Below, in pieces: positions 1 to 8,936 of a stretch of 64,000 bases of DNA. This DNA comes from Saprospiraceae bacterium. Lineage in GTDB: Bacteria; Bacteroidota; Bacteroidia; Chitinophagales; Saprospiraceae. Position 1 is the stretch's first letter. Each line of letters opens with the position of its first letter. The stretch is taken from the NCBI GenBank assembly GCA_029212405.1, contig JARGNR010000008.1, forward strand, positions 51,343 through 115,342. The letters run 5' to 3'. The position numbers and the translations under genes are program-made. The notes under the pieces were generated by a model that made no database searches, was not told the DNA's origin, and was given only the letters and a program-made list of their open reading frames with translations.

Positions 1-14
1 TTAAAAGATAGAAT

Positions 15-1457
15 TTGAAGAAGATAAAAATAATAGACCATCAAAACACAAAGATAATAGCTACATTAGGTCCTGCCTCAAGTAGCTCAGAAGTCTTATT
101 AGATTTGGTAAAAGAAGGAGTAAATGTATTCCGTCTCAATTTTTCTCATGGATCACACAGCATGCATGCCCAGACTGTTGATCGAATTATGGCACTCAAA
201 AAAGAGTATGGACTCACTGTCGCAATTTTAGCGGACTTACAAGGGCCGAAACTTCGTGTTGGGAAAATAGAAAACGATTCTCTTCAAATCAATCAAGGAG
301 ATGTATTGACTTTTGTAAATGAGCCATGTATTGGTACCAAAGAAAAGATATACATGAGTTATAAGGACTTCGCTATGGATGTGAATAAAGGCGAGCAAGT
401 ACTTATAGATGATGGAAAATTGGTTTTAGAGGTATTAGAAACTGATAAAATAGGAAAAGTTAAACTTATCGTTCTTTTTGGAGGTACCTTATCTTCCAAT
501 AAAGGAGTAAACTTACCAGACACTAAAATTTCACTTCCTTCTTTAACAGAAAAGGATTTGAAAGACCTGGATTTTATTTTGACCCTTCCCGTAAATTGGA
601 TTGCGCTCTCATTTGTTAGAAAAGCTCAGGACATAAAGGAACTCAAACGTAAAATAGCAAAGGCAGAGCACCCCGCAAAAGTAATCGCAAAAGTAGAAAA
701 ACCCGAAGCTGTAGCGCGTATCAAAGAAATTATTAAAGCTACGGATGCTGTAATGGTCGCTAGAGGAGACTTGGGAGTGGAAGTTCCAATGGAGAAACTA
801 CCTGCAATTCAAAAACAAATCATTAAACGGTGTATTCAGAGGGCAAAACCTGTGATTGTTGCCACTCAAATGATGGAAAGTATGGTAACCAATCCAAGTC
901 CTACTAGAGCTGAAATTACGGATGTAGCCAACGCTGTTTTAGATGGTGCGGACGCTGTAATGTTGAGTGGAGAAACATCTGTAGGTAAGCATCCAATCAA
1001 AGTGGTTCAGGCAATGAATAAAATCATTGAGGAAGCTGAGCAACACTATGAGATGCACTCTAAGAGGCCAAAACCAAATCCCGATTCATCTACATTTTAT
1101 TCCGATACCATTTGTCTTAATGCTCCAAAACTTGCAGACGAAATTGGTGCAAAAGCTATAAGTGGTTTGACTGTATCTGGATATACCGCTTTTAAAATGT
1201 CAAGTTATCGACCAAAATGTAAAATATTTATTTTCTCAGACCAAGAACACATCTTATCTACTTTGAATTTGGTTTGGGGTGTGAAGTGTTATCCCTATAA
1301 TAAATTTACAACAACGGATGAAACCATTCATGATATCTCACAAATATTAAAGGAAAATGGTGACGTATATTCTGGAGATGTAATTGTTAATACTGGGGCC
1401 ATGCCTATAAAAAAACGTTTCCGAACCAATATGATGAAAATTACGGTGGTGGACTAA
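15..1457 (+). CDS. pyk: pyruvate kinase
   Basis: Cytosolic glycolytic enzyme converting phosphoenolpyruvate and ADP to pyruvate and ATP. The 480-residue protein opens with TKIIATLGPASSS, continues with NFSHGSH (substrate-binding loop), ILADLQGPKLRVG, then KVEKPEAV, the signature MVARGDLGVEVP and ATQMMESM, and ends with the allosteric-type C domain; length is normal for a bacterial enzyme. An in-frame TAG at 9-11 and the lack of an ATG before the conserved core leave the TTG at 15 as the only sensible start. It converges on the DUF6787 gene, and the two coding ends overlap by 17 bases. No regulatory site is visible because the window begins here. Confidence 0.96.
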   Translation: MKKIKIIDHQNTKIIATLGPASSSSEVLLDLVKEGVNVFRLNFSHGSHSMHAQTVDRIMALKKEYGLTVAILADLQGPKLRVGKIENDSLQINQGDVLTFVNEPCIGTKEKIYMSYKDFAMDVNKGEQVLIDDGKLVLEVLETDKIGKVKLIVLFGGTLSSNKGVNLPDTKISLPSLTEKDLKDLDFILTLPVNWIALSFVRKAQDIKELKRKIAKAEHPAKVIAKVEKPEAVARIKEIIKATDAVMVARGDLGVEVPMEKLPAIQKQIIKRCIQRAKPVIVATQMMESMVTNPSPTRAEITDVANAVLDGADAVMLSGETSVGKHPIKVVQAMNKIIEEAEQHYEMHSKRPKPNPDSSTFYSDTICLNAPKLADEIGAKAISGLTVSGYTAFKMSSYRPKCKIFIFSDQEHILSTLNLVWGVKCYPYNKFTTTDETIHDISQILKENGDVYSGDVIVNTGAMPIKKRFRTNMMKITVVD

Positions 1458-1761
1458 TACTTCCTTTACGGTTGATTAATCGAGCATTCATTTTAACTAA
1501 AAACCACTTTACAAATTTGTGTTCTCCTAACAGAGACCCTACTGCAAATAACATAAATTGGTACACGATATAAATTGCTACAAATTTCACTATGAATGAG
1601 ACTGTAGCATTCTGAATGTCTACCCCTAGTATTTTGAACAGGTACTTTCTTACAACAACTGTTGAGCTGCCTGTAATGGCAAAAATGATGAATATCCATA
1701 TCATCCGTTTATCGGTGTGGACACCCCATTTTTCTTTCCACAAGTTCCAAATTCTTTTCAA
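1441..1761 (-). CDS. small two-helix membrane protein, DUF6787-like
   Basis: Protein of 106 residues with a short basic N-terminus (KEKWGVHTDKRM) and two hydrophobic segments, about residues 20-45 (containing AITGSSTVVVRKYLF) and 55-80. It resembles small Bacteroidota membrane proteins classed as DUF6787; the family's function is unknown, and relatives are sometimes mislabelled as prolipoprotein diacylglyceryl transferase. It is the last gene of a leftward run with gldB, 18 bases downstream of the gldB stop, so co-transcription is likely. Its 3' end overlaps the end of pyk on the other strand. Confidence 0.75.
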   Translation of the reverse strand: MKRIWNLWKEKWGVHTDKRMIWIFIIFAITGSSTVVVRKYLFKILGVDIQNATVSFIVKFVAIYIVYQFMLFAVGSLLGEHKFVKWFLVKMNARLINRKGSISPPP

Positions 1762-1779
1762 TGTATTCTTTTTAGCTGT

Positions 1780-2847
1780 TTATTTCTGTTTTGGCTTATA
1801 CCGTGATTTGTCCATAATTTCTTGAGAATCTCTGAGTTGAATTAATTCTTCTAATGTAGTATCAGGATTTCTCTTCATATAGGCATTCACAATTTGCCAT
1901 CCAATGTAATTTGCTGTTCTTCCAGGAGCTATTTCAGGCATTCCTGGTGATGTTGGGCTAGGTTGGATATATTTATTGATCTTCATGGTGTTGGACTCGT
2001 AAAACAATTCCTGGTCAAAGAAAAATGCCCACATCTCCAACTCATTAGACTTTACCCATTCTGTTTGATCTGCAGTATATTCTAAAAGGATTGAATCCGG
2101 TGTTTCTGGCATCACTTTTTTTAATATATACATCTGTTTTCCATTGTGAATCATATGATCCAACAACCTACTACCTGGTGCTCTCCCCAAGCGGTCAATG
2201 ATCAAAATCTCCATCATCATTTTCACAATATATTCTTTTGAAAAAGAACGAGTAAGATATTGAGAAAAAGCAGGATTATTCGGATCAATTTGCTTGTAAT
2301 CATATGATCTCCCAAGAAACATATCAAGCCCTATACCTAGACCATCCTTTGGTCCATCTTCAAAGATGAACTTTTGGTACGTATATTCTGATGTAAAAGT
2401 ATAGATATTAGGTGCTACAAAATCATCAAAATAGTATTTCATGAATTTCATACTTCTTTCAAGATCTACAAGCTCGTTATCTTCAATATCATTAAAGATT
2501 TGGACAACTGTATCTTGAAGCTTTTGTATTCTTTTGTCTCCTAAATATCCTCTCAAATTCTGTAAAAACTCATCTTTTGAATTCCCTTCGAAAGGCAATA
2601 CTTCCGAGAAAAAAATAGATGTGAAATAAGGATGCTTTGCTTTAAGCATATCTACCTCACTCTCCAGATTATTGGTATCTAATTGTGCCAATAAATGGTC
2701 GAAACGAACAATTTCTTTCTCAATACTTATATTTGAAACATCTGGAATAAAAACTTTTGAGTCTGTTTCACACCCCCACATTCCCAATACAATAAAAAAA
2801 AGTAAGAGGTAGAACACATATTTTTCACTCCCATTCATAAAACACAT
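1780..2847 (-). CDS. gldB: gliding motility lipoprotein GldB
   Basis: GldB is one of the proteins required for Bacteroidota gliding and type 9 secretion; it is thought to be a membrane-anchored lipoprotein with a peptidase-MA-like fold, and its exact role is unresolved. The 355-residue product has a hydrophobic leader ending in a cysteine (GMWGC, Cys26), the early FDHLLAQLD segment and the C-terminal block GRTANYIGWQIVNAYM characteristic of the family. Two in-frame ATGs (2847 and 2838) are possible starts; the second gives a more compact leader. It lies 29 bases after a DPP-IV gene and 18 before a small membrane protein, suggesting one transcript. Confidence 0.9.
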   Translation of the reverse strand: MCFMNGSEKYVFYLLLFFIVLGMWGCETDSKVFIPDVSNISIEKEIVRFDHLLAQLDTNNLESEVDMLKAKHPYFTSIFFSEVLPFEGNSKDEFLQNLRGYLGDKRIQKLQDTVVQIFNDIEDNELVDLERSMKFMKYYFDDFVAPNIYTFTSEYTYQKFIFEDGPKDGLGIGLDMFLGRSYDYKQIDPNNPAFSQYLTRSFSKEYIVKMMMEILIIDRLGRAPGSRLLDHMIHNGKQMYILKKVMPETPDSILLEYTADQTEWVKSNELEMWAFFFDQELFYESNTMKINKYIQPSPTSPGMPEIAPGRTANYIGWQIVNAYMKRNPDTTLEELIQLRDSQEIMDKSRYKPKQK

Positions 2848-2876
2848 TTTGTTTCCAATTTTAAAAGTGCAAATAT

Positions 2877-5048
2877 CTATATTTTATTAAAAATAAAATC
2901 ATTCATTTTTGTCCATAAATGCAGACGAGCATTATCACCATATATTCCATGATTTCTATTCGGGTATGCATAGGTATCAAACTGTTTATTAGCTGAAATT
3001 AATGCATTCATCATTTCTGCTGAATTTTGAAAATGTACATTATCGTCCGCAATTCCATGCACCAATAAATAATTGCCTTTCAAGAGGTTTGCATAATAAA
3101 CAGGACTGTTCTCTTTATATCCAGCTTCATTTTCATCCACGGTTCTCATAAATCGTTCGGTATATACTGTATCGTACCATTTCCAACTTGTAACTGGAGC
3201 CACTGCAATGGCAGACTTAAACACATCGTTTCCTTTCAAGATGCACAACGTCGACATATACCCCCCATAACTCCAGCCATAGATACCAATCCGTGAAGCA
3301 TCCGTGTAGGATAATGCCCCTAAATATTTAGCCGCTTCTATTTGATCTATCGTTTCGTATTTTCCAAGTTGTAGATACGTCATTTTTTTAAATTCTTCGC
3401 CTCTTCCTCCAGTTCCTCTTGGATCTACACAAGCCACAATATACCCTTCTTGTGCTATCTGTTGATACCACCAGTAATTGTTGCCTTTCCAACTATCTGT
3501 TACTTGCTGACTACCCGGCCCACTATATTGGGTCATAAAAATGGGGTATTTTTTGGATGCATCAAAATCTTTAGGTTTTATCATCCAACCATTCAAATTT
3601 ATCCCTTCTGAGGTTGTAAATGTAAAAAACTCAACCTTTGAAGTATTATATTCTTCTTGAAGCACATTTATATTTTTATTGTCTTCAATAATTCGAATTA
3701 GATTAGCATTACGATCATATACGGTATACGTCGAGGCTTGATTAATTGTACTGTAATTATTAACAAAGTAATCAAACGTAGAACTCCATTGCGCAGAATT
3801 TGTCCCTGAATTATTTGTTATCAACTTTTTATTGTTGCCTTCTAAATCTACAGCATAAACATGTTTTTGTAATGGTGTTTTCTCAGCAGCTTGATAATAT
3901 ACGAGCCCATTTTTTTCATCTATTCCATACAGTGAAGTCACATCGTAATTGCCATACGTCAGTGCTTTCTTTTCATTTCCCTTCATATCATATAAATAGA
4001 TGTGATTAAATCCTGTTTTTTCACTGGACCAGATAAAGTGTTTATTATCATCTAAAAAAGTTAAGTCATCTGTAATATCAATATAATATTTGTTCGTTTC
4101 ATGCAGAAGGACCTTTGACTTATTTTTCTGGGTGTCTACCACGTATAATTTCAAGTCATTTTGATGTCGATTTAATTTAAAAACAACAATATGATCTTTA
4201 TCTGCAGTCCATTTTATTCTAGGAATATAAATATCTTTCTCATCTTCAATATCCAGTTTTCGTATGTCTTTCTCTTTCAAATAATAAATATGAGCACTAA
4301 CATCCGCATTCTGTTCTCCAACTTTTGGATATTTAAAGGTCTCATATACTGGGTAGAGGCCGTCATTATACTTTGTCATCGTAAATTCCTTAACTTCAGA
4401 TTCGTCAAATCGAATAAAAGCAATCTTTTCTCCATCTGGAGACCAATAAAATGCTTTAGCAAATGAAAATTCTTCCTCATATACCCAATCCGTGGAACCA
4501 TTAATTATTTTATTTTGAACACCATCATTTGTAATTCTTGTTATCGTACTATTGGACAAGTCGGTATAGTATAAATTGTTTTCATGGACATATGCCACCT
4601 TATCTGCTGATGGGTTAAATGTGGCGTAACCTATTTTACCCTCGCCATTCCAAACTTGAATGAACTCCCTACTGTCCCTATCAAACACATGAAATTTTGC
4701 AATGGAACTTCTCCGATATATAGATTGAGTTTCACTTTTTATTAGAATTCTATGTTCATCTTGGCTGAATGTATAGGCATCAATACTTCCACTAAAGCCT
4801 TCTTTTCCCTTAAGCGCTTCTCCACTCAAAAGCTCTTCTACATAAGCTCCCGTAGTAAGATCATATTTTTTAATAGAATTGTCTTGAAGTCTCGTAAAAT
4901 GTTTCCCATCATTTAAAAAATTAAATCCTGGCACCGATTTAGCAAAAAAAGTATAATCTCTCCATAAATCTTCTGTCGAAATTGTCTTTTGACCTATAGC
5001 AGGAAATACAATGACCAGAAATGAAAAAATATAAAAATATGACTTCAT
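2877..5048 (-). CDS. dipeptidyl peptidase IV (S9 serine peptidase)
   Basis: Exported S9B prolyl dipeptidase that removes Xaa-Pro dipeptides from peptide N-termini, probably in the periplasm. The 723-residue protein has a signal peptide (about 1-20), a beta-propeller of roughly 450 residues and a C-terminal alpha/beta hydrolase. The catalytic triad reads as Ser593 in GWSYGGY, Asp668 in HGIADDNVHF and His700 in NRNHGIYG. The glutamates EEE at 191-193 in WVYEEEF match the pair that binds the free N-terminus of the substrate in DPP-IV. It is the first gene of a leftward operon leading into gldB. Confidence 0.95.
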   Translation of the reverse strand: MKSYFYIFSFLVIVFPAIGQKTISTEDLWRDYTFFAKSVPGFNFLNDGKHFTRLQDNSIKKYDLTTGAYVEELLSGEALKGKEGFSGSIDAYTFSQDEHRILIKSETQSIYRRSSIAKFHVFDRDSREFIQVWNGEGKIGYATFNPSADKVAYVHENNLYYTDLSNSTITRITNDGVQNKIINGSTDWVYEEEFSFAKAFYWSPDGEKIAFIRFDESEVKEFTMTKYNDGLYPVYETFKYPKVGEQNADVSAHIYYLKEKDIRKLDIEDEKDIYIPRIKWTADKDHIVVFKLNRHQNDLKLYVVDTQKNKSKVLLHETNKYYIDITDDLTFLDDNKHFIWSSEKTGFNHIYLYDMKGNEKKALTYGNYDVTSLYGIDEKNGLVYYQAAEKTPLQKHVYAVDLEGNNKKLITNNSGTNSAQWSSTFDYFVNNYSTINQASTYTVYDRNANLIRIIEDNKNINVLQEEYNTSKVEFFTFTTSEGINLNGWMIKPKDFDASKKYPIFMTQYSGPGSQQVTDSWKGNNYWWYQQIAQEGYIVACVDPRGTGGRGEEFKKMTYLQLGKYETIDQIEAAKYLGALSYTDASRIGIYGWSYGGYMSTLCILKGNDVFKSAIAVAPVTSWKWYDTVYTERFMRTVDENEAGYKENSPVYYANLLKGNYLLVHGIADDNVHFQNSAEMMNALISANKQFDTYAYPNRNHGIYGDNARLHLWTKMNDFIFNKI

Positions 5049-5336
5049 GATAAGTAGCTTTATATATGATTAATCGACGTGAAAATCATTTTAAATAGAA
5101 AAATACAACTTGACAGTAATTTAAACATAAGTTGGTATCAATTTAATGTATTTCTAACGTATTGAACAGATTCAATGTTGGATATTATTGACCTTATTTT
5201 TGATCAAATAACTGATAAATCATTCTCGTATTACAACTCTATGCATATTTTCAATTTCATTGCAATTTCAATTCTATTTCAAACCTTCTAACCACTAATA
5301 ATTTTATTACTTTTACATATATCCTATAAATTTAAT

Positions 5337-7304
5337 ATGTCTAAGAAAAGCAAAAAGAGAAAACAATTAGCAGAGGCTGCCAAAACAAAAGCTAAGCAGA
5401 TTAAAAATCCTGTGCTTCCTTCATTTTGGAAAAATAAAACGCATCTAATTTCTATTCTTGCTGCTTTGGTAATAACTCTTGGGTGTTTCTACAATACTAC
5501 ACAGAATGAATTTGTGAATTGGGACGACGATCGCAACTTCTATGAAAATGAGTACGTATCTACAATCAATAAGGACAATTTTTGGAAACAAACCAAAAAA
5601 ATATTTACTAGTAATGTTATAGGAAATTACAATCCGCTTACCATTTGGACTTTTGCAGTTGAAAAAAGAGTATACGGCTTCGAAAATCCAGGAAAATGGC
5701 ATGCAACCAATATTGCGTTGCATCTTATATGTGTCTTTTTAATTTTTAGAATTTGTATCCTTCTCGGATTGAAATGGCAAGGATCTCTATTTGTTGCATT
5801 GTTATTTGGAATTCATCCCATGCGTGTAGAGTCCGTGGCCTGGGTAACAGAACGAAAAGATGTATTATTTGGTGCTTTTTATTTGTCGGCACTATATTTC
5901 TACATTAAAGGAAAACTCAATGGGAAGAAATACTATGCCCTTATTTTTACATTCTTCATTTTATCCCTGTTGTCAAAAATTCAAGCAGTGGTACTTCCAC
6001 TCTCAATGATTGCAGTTGACTACTATTTAGATGGTAAATTGGACTTTAAGTCCATGATTAAAAAAGGTCCCTACTTTTTACTCTCTCTTTTATTTGGCTT
6101 TATTGGGGTATATCTTTTAAAAGGTCAGGGAGCACTGGAAAGTGCAGCAACCTATCCGACTTGGCAGCGAATATTTGTAGGCTCATACAGTTATATGATC
6201 TATCTTATAAAAAGTATTGTGCCTTTTAGACTATCTCCCCTTTATCCCTATTCCCCTCAAATGCCTGTGTATTACTATCCTACACTTCTGTTATTTCCAG
6301 CGGTTGGATATAGCATGTTTGTCCTGTACAAACGCAATTTAAAAGTTTGGGTTTTTGGTCTATTCTTTTTTACCGTCAATATTATGTTTTTGTTGCAAAT
6401 TTTAGGTGCAGGTCAAGGCTTTTTAGCTGATCGATTTACCTACATAGCATATTTTGGGTTATTCTTTATCGCTGGATACTATTTTGACAAAATGATGCAA
6501 ACTAAGCCTAAGCTAAAAACTATTTTATGGTCTGGTGCAGCAGTTCTCTTCTTGATATATGGATACATGACTATTCAACAAAACACGGTTTGGAAAAACA
6601 GTGAAACACTTTGGACGCATGTTCTCAAGTACTATCAAAAAGCAACATTACCTTACGGCAATAGAGCTAATTATTTACGACAAGAAGGAAGAATTCAAGA
6701 GGCTTTAAAGGATTATGATATGGCTACCTCTCTAAACCCTAAAGGAGAACAAGCTTTCAACAGTAGAGCAAGGTTGTATTTTGACATAGCAAGAACTCGA
6801 GATACACTTATGTTGGCTCTTCAAGATTACAATAAGGCGATCGAACTCGACCCAGAGAATGGAGAATTTTTAATCAATCGAGGAGCCACGTATGCAAGAT
6901 TAGGTGATGTCCAAAGAGCCATTGCAGATATCGATCAAGGATTAATTTATAAACCAAGTCATGCCGTAGGCTATCTAAATCGATCTGTTTTAAACAACGG
7001 TCAAGGTAAATTTCAAGAAGCACTAAATGACATTATTACCTATCTCAAACTCAAACCTTATAATGCAGATTTATGGTATGAAAAAGCTCGAGCTTTACGA
7101 AACTTGAATAGACTACAAGAATCTATCCCTGCTTATGATAGATCTATTCAGTTAAAGAGAAATGAACCTGTATTTTATTATGAAAGAGGCAGAACTTTTA
7201 AAGCAATGGGTAGAATAGATGAGGCTAAAAGAGATATACAAATGGCGATAAATTTAGGGTTCAAAAATATAGATCCTACTTTACGTCGTGAATTGGGCAT
7301 ATAG
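5337..7304 (+). CDS. GT-C-type membrane protein with C-terminal TPR repeats (TMTC-like)
   Basis: Multipass membrane protein of 655 residues. After a lysine-rich cytoplasmic start and a first membrane helix (about 35-52) comes FVNWDDDRNFYEN, whose acidic pair sits where GT-C glycosyltransferases keep their catalytic/metal aspartates. HATNIALHL and FGIHPMRVESVAWVTERKDVL follow, closely resembling the eukaryotic TMTC O-mannosyltransferases. About ten hydrophobic helices run to residue ~425; the remainder is some six TPR units (for example LQDYNKAIELDPENGEF). The likely role is lipid-linked sugar transfer to exported proteins, which is inference. The product could instead be a non-catalytic TPR scaffold. 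The next gene starts seven bases past the stop. Confidence 0.8.
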   Translation: MSKKSKKRKQLAEAAKTKAKQIKNPVLPSFWKNKTHLISILAALVITLGCFYNTTQNEFVNWDDDRNFYENEYVSTINKDNFWKQTKKIFTSNVIGNYNPLTIWTFAVEKRVYGFENPGKWHATNIALHLICVFLIFRICILLGLKWQGSLFVALLFGIHPMRVESVAWVTERKDVLFGAFYLSALYFYIKGKLNGKKYYALIFTFFILSLLSKIQAVVLPLSMIAVDYYLDGKLDFKSMIKKGPYFLLSLLFGFIGVYLLKGQGALESAATYPTWQRIFVGSYSYMIYLIKSIVPFRLSPLYPYSPQMPVYYYPTLLLFPAVGYSMFVLYKRNLKVWVFGLFFFTVNIMFLLQILGAGQGFLADRFTYIAYFGLFFIAGYYFDKMMQTKPKLKTILWSGAAVLFLIYGYMTIQQNTVWKNSETLWTHVLKYYQKATLPYGNRANYLRQEGRIQEALKDYDMATSLNPKGEQAFNSRARLYFDIARTRDTLMLALQDYNKAIELDPENGEFLINRGATYARLGDVQRAIADIDQGLIYKPSHAVGYLNRSVLNNGQGKFQEALNDIITYLKLKPYNADLWYEKARALRNLNRLQESIPAYDRSIQLKRNEPVFYYERGRTFKAMGRIDEAKRDIQMAINLGFKNIDPTLRRELGI

Positions 7305-7311
7305 TAATTCT

Positions 7312-7842
7312 ATGGATAACAAAAATCAATTATTTGAAACAGAACTCGTAGATGGGTCGAGATTTAGAAAATATCAAAAAAAAGTAATGTATCTGATTCT
7401 ACTATTTTCTATTTTAGGAGTTGGATTTTCTATTTTTCTCGATGACAATTCATTATCAATAGTTGAGATGACTCCATACTATATATTGACCTACGGTGTA
7501 TTAATTTCATCGATAGTGCTGTATTTTTATATGAATAAAAAAGTACCAAAAGGAATACTCAAAATTTATACAGATAAAATTGTAGTAAGTAACTCTAAGA
7601 ATAATTCATATCCAATAAATTCAATTGCTAATTTTGAGATTCAACGAGGGGCTACCTATCATTATTCCCATGATATTGGTAATGAATTAATCAAATTCAA
7701 CAACTTTCTCCGTTTTAATTACAATGACATTAATCATGAATATGAGTTTATCATTGACTCAAAAGAAAAGAATAATCAGTTTGAAACCATGATTCAACAA
7801 TTGCATAAGCATAAGATCAAGCTCTATTATACTTCCATTTAA
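7312..7842 (+). CDS. hypothetical two-helix membrane protein
   Basis: I do not recognise the family. From the ATG at 7312 the product is 176 residues with two membrane helices (about 18-38 and 54-74). A soluble C-terminal part rich in short beta-like stretches (LKIYTDKIVVSN, YPINSIANFEIQ) may form a PH-like domain. An in-frame GTG at 7288 would overlap the preceding gene, so the ATG seven bases after that stop is preferred. Close spacing suggests co-expression with the GT-C/TPR protein. Confidence 0.7.
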   Translation: MDNKNQLFETELVDGSRFRKYQKKVMYLILLFSILGVGFSIFLDDNSLSIVEMTPYYILTYGVLISSIVLYFYMNKKVPKGILKIYTDKIVVSNSKNNSYPINSIANFEIQRGATYHYSHDIGNELIKFNNFLRFNYNDINHEYEFIIDSKEKNNQFETMIQQLHKHKIKLYYTSI

Positions 7843-7882
7843 ACTAAGAGGTAATCAAGAAGAAAAATTTGAAGTAAATCCC

Positions 7883-7890
7883 TAAATTTG
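7883..7890 (+). promoter_or_regulatory. possible -7 box of the Bacteroidota type
   Basis: TAAATTTG fits the TAnnTTTG -7 consensus and lies about 30 bases before the aldo/keto reductase ATG. No TTG element is seen at the usual spacing, so this is only a candidate. Confidence 0.25.
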
Positions 7891-7920
7891 AATTGCGAAT
7901 TATATCCAAACAAGTAAAAT

Positions 7921-8805
7921 ATGCCAAAATCTAGCTTTTCAAAAATAATAGCGGGGGTAATGAAATGGGGCCAATGGGGTGCACAATTGAATCAAACCCA
8001 AATGTCTACACTCATCGACGAATGTTATGATTTGGGTGTTACCAGTTTTGATCATGCAGATATCTATGGAGCACATACCACAGAAGCAGAATGGGGACTT
8101 GCTTTTCAGACTTCATCTTTAAAAAGAGAGCAGATTCAAATTATCACCAAGTGTGGAATTATGATGCCTTCCCCACAGATGCCACATATAAAACAAAAGC
8201 ATTACGATACCAGTCAAGGCCATGTCATTCATAGTGTCGAAAATTCACTTCGAAATTTAAAAACGGACTATATCGACATGCTTTTGATCCACAGACCAAG
8301 TCCTCTGATGGATCCAAATGAAATAATGAAAGCAATAGATCTCCTTAAAAAAAGTGGAAAGGTTTTGAATTTTGGAGTTTCAAATTTTACTACGAGCCAA
8401 ATGCTTTTGATCAATTCGGCAAGTGACGTTAATGTCAATCAAATAGAAATCTCTTTATTTGAATTGTCTGCTTTTTTAGATGGAACGCTTGACTATTGTA
8501 TGCTGTATGATATCATTCCAATGGCTTGGTCTCCGCTAGGAGGAGGCAACCTATTCTCATCTTCATCTTCTGTTGAGTTGCTCGCCAAAAGGCAACGTTT
8601 AAATGATGTAGCACAAAAATACAATTGGTCACTTGACGAAATGGTTTATCTATTTTTATTGCATCATCCCGCTCACATTCGACCGGTAGTTGGATCGTCT
8701 AAACTAGAGCGAATAAAAGTTGCCGTTGATTGTACGCATAGAATAATTTCTGATGCACAATGGTTTGAAATCTGGACAGCTGCTACTGGTAAAGATGTAC
8801 CATAA
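7921..8805 (+). CDS. aldo/keto reductase (YdhF-like)
   Basis: NAD(P)H-dependent cytosolic oxidoreductase with a TIM barrel; 294 residues is usual for the family. The catalytic tetrad reads as Asp44 and Tyr49 in FDHADIYG, Lys77 in IITKCGI and His124 in LLIHRPS. GVSNF follows at about 147, and the cofactor-binding end has PVVGSSKLERI. The order and the HxP loop resemble E. coli YdhF. Substrate cannot be told. It stands alone, with about 80 bases before it and 130 after it. Confidence 0.92.
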   Translation: MPKSSFSKIIAGVMKWGQWGAQLNQTQMSTLIDECYDLGVTSFDHADIYGAHTTEAEWGLAFQTSSLKREQIQIITKCGIMMPSPQMPHIKQKHYDTSQGHVIHSVENSLRNLKTDYIDMLLIHRPSPLMDPNEIMKAIDLLKKSGKVLNFGVSNFTTSQMLLINSASDVNVNQIEISLFELSAFLDGTLDYCMLYDIIPMAWSPLGGGNLFSSSSSVELLAKRQRLNDVAQKYNWSLDEMVYLFLLHHPAHIRPVVGSSKLERIKVAVDCTHRIISDAQWFEIWTAATGKDVP

Positions 8806-8936
8806 TCTTAAGTAATACCCATCATTTCAAAATCAATAGATCAGAATCTTAACGAAACCTTTTTGAAGCTATGGATACAATTCAATCATTTCCACAAAAA
8901 AACATACATTTATCCCCTTAAATCAGAAAAACGACC

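Noticed and set aside
5185..5200. TATTTTTG promoter box before the GT-C/TPR gene
   Set aside because: It matches the -7 consensus, but the nearest TTG is too close and the leader would be about 130 bases, so it is not listed as a feature.
7288..7311. GTG start for the hypothetical membrane protein
   Set aside because: It would overlap the previous gene; the ATG at 7312 just after that stop is more natural.
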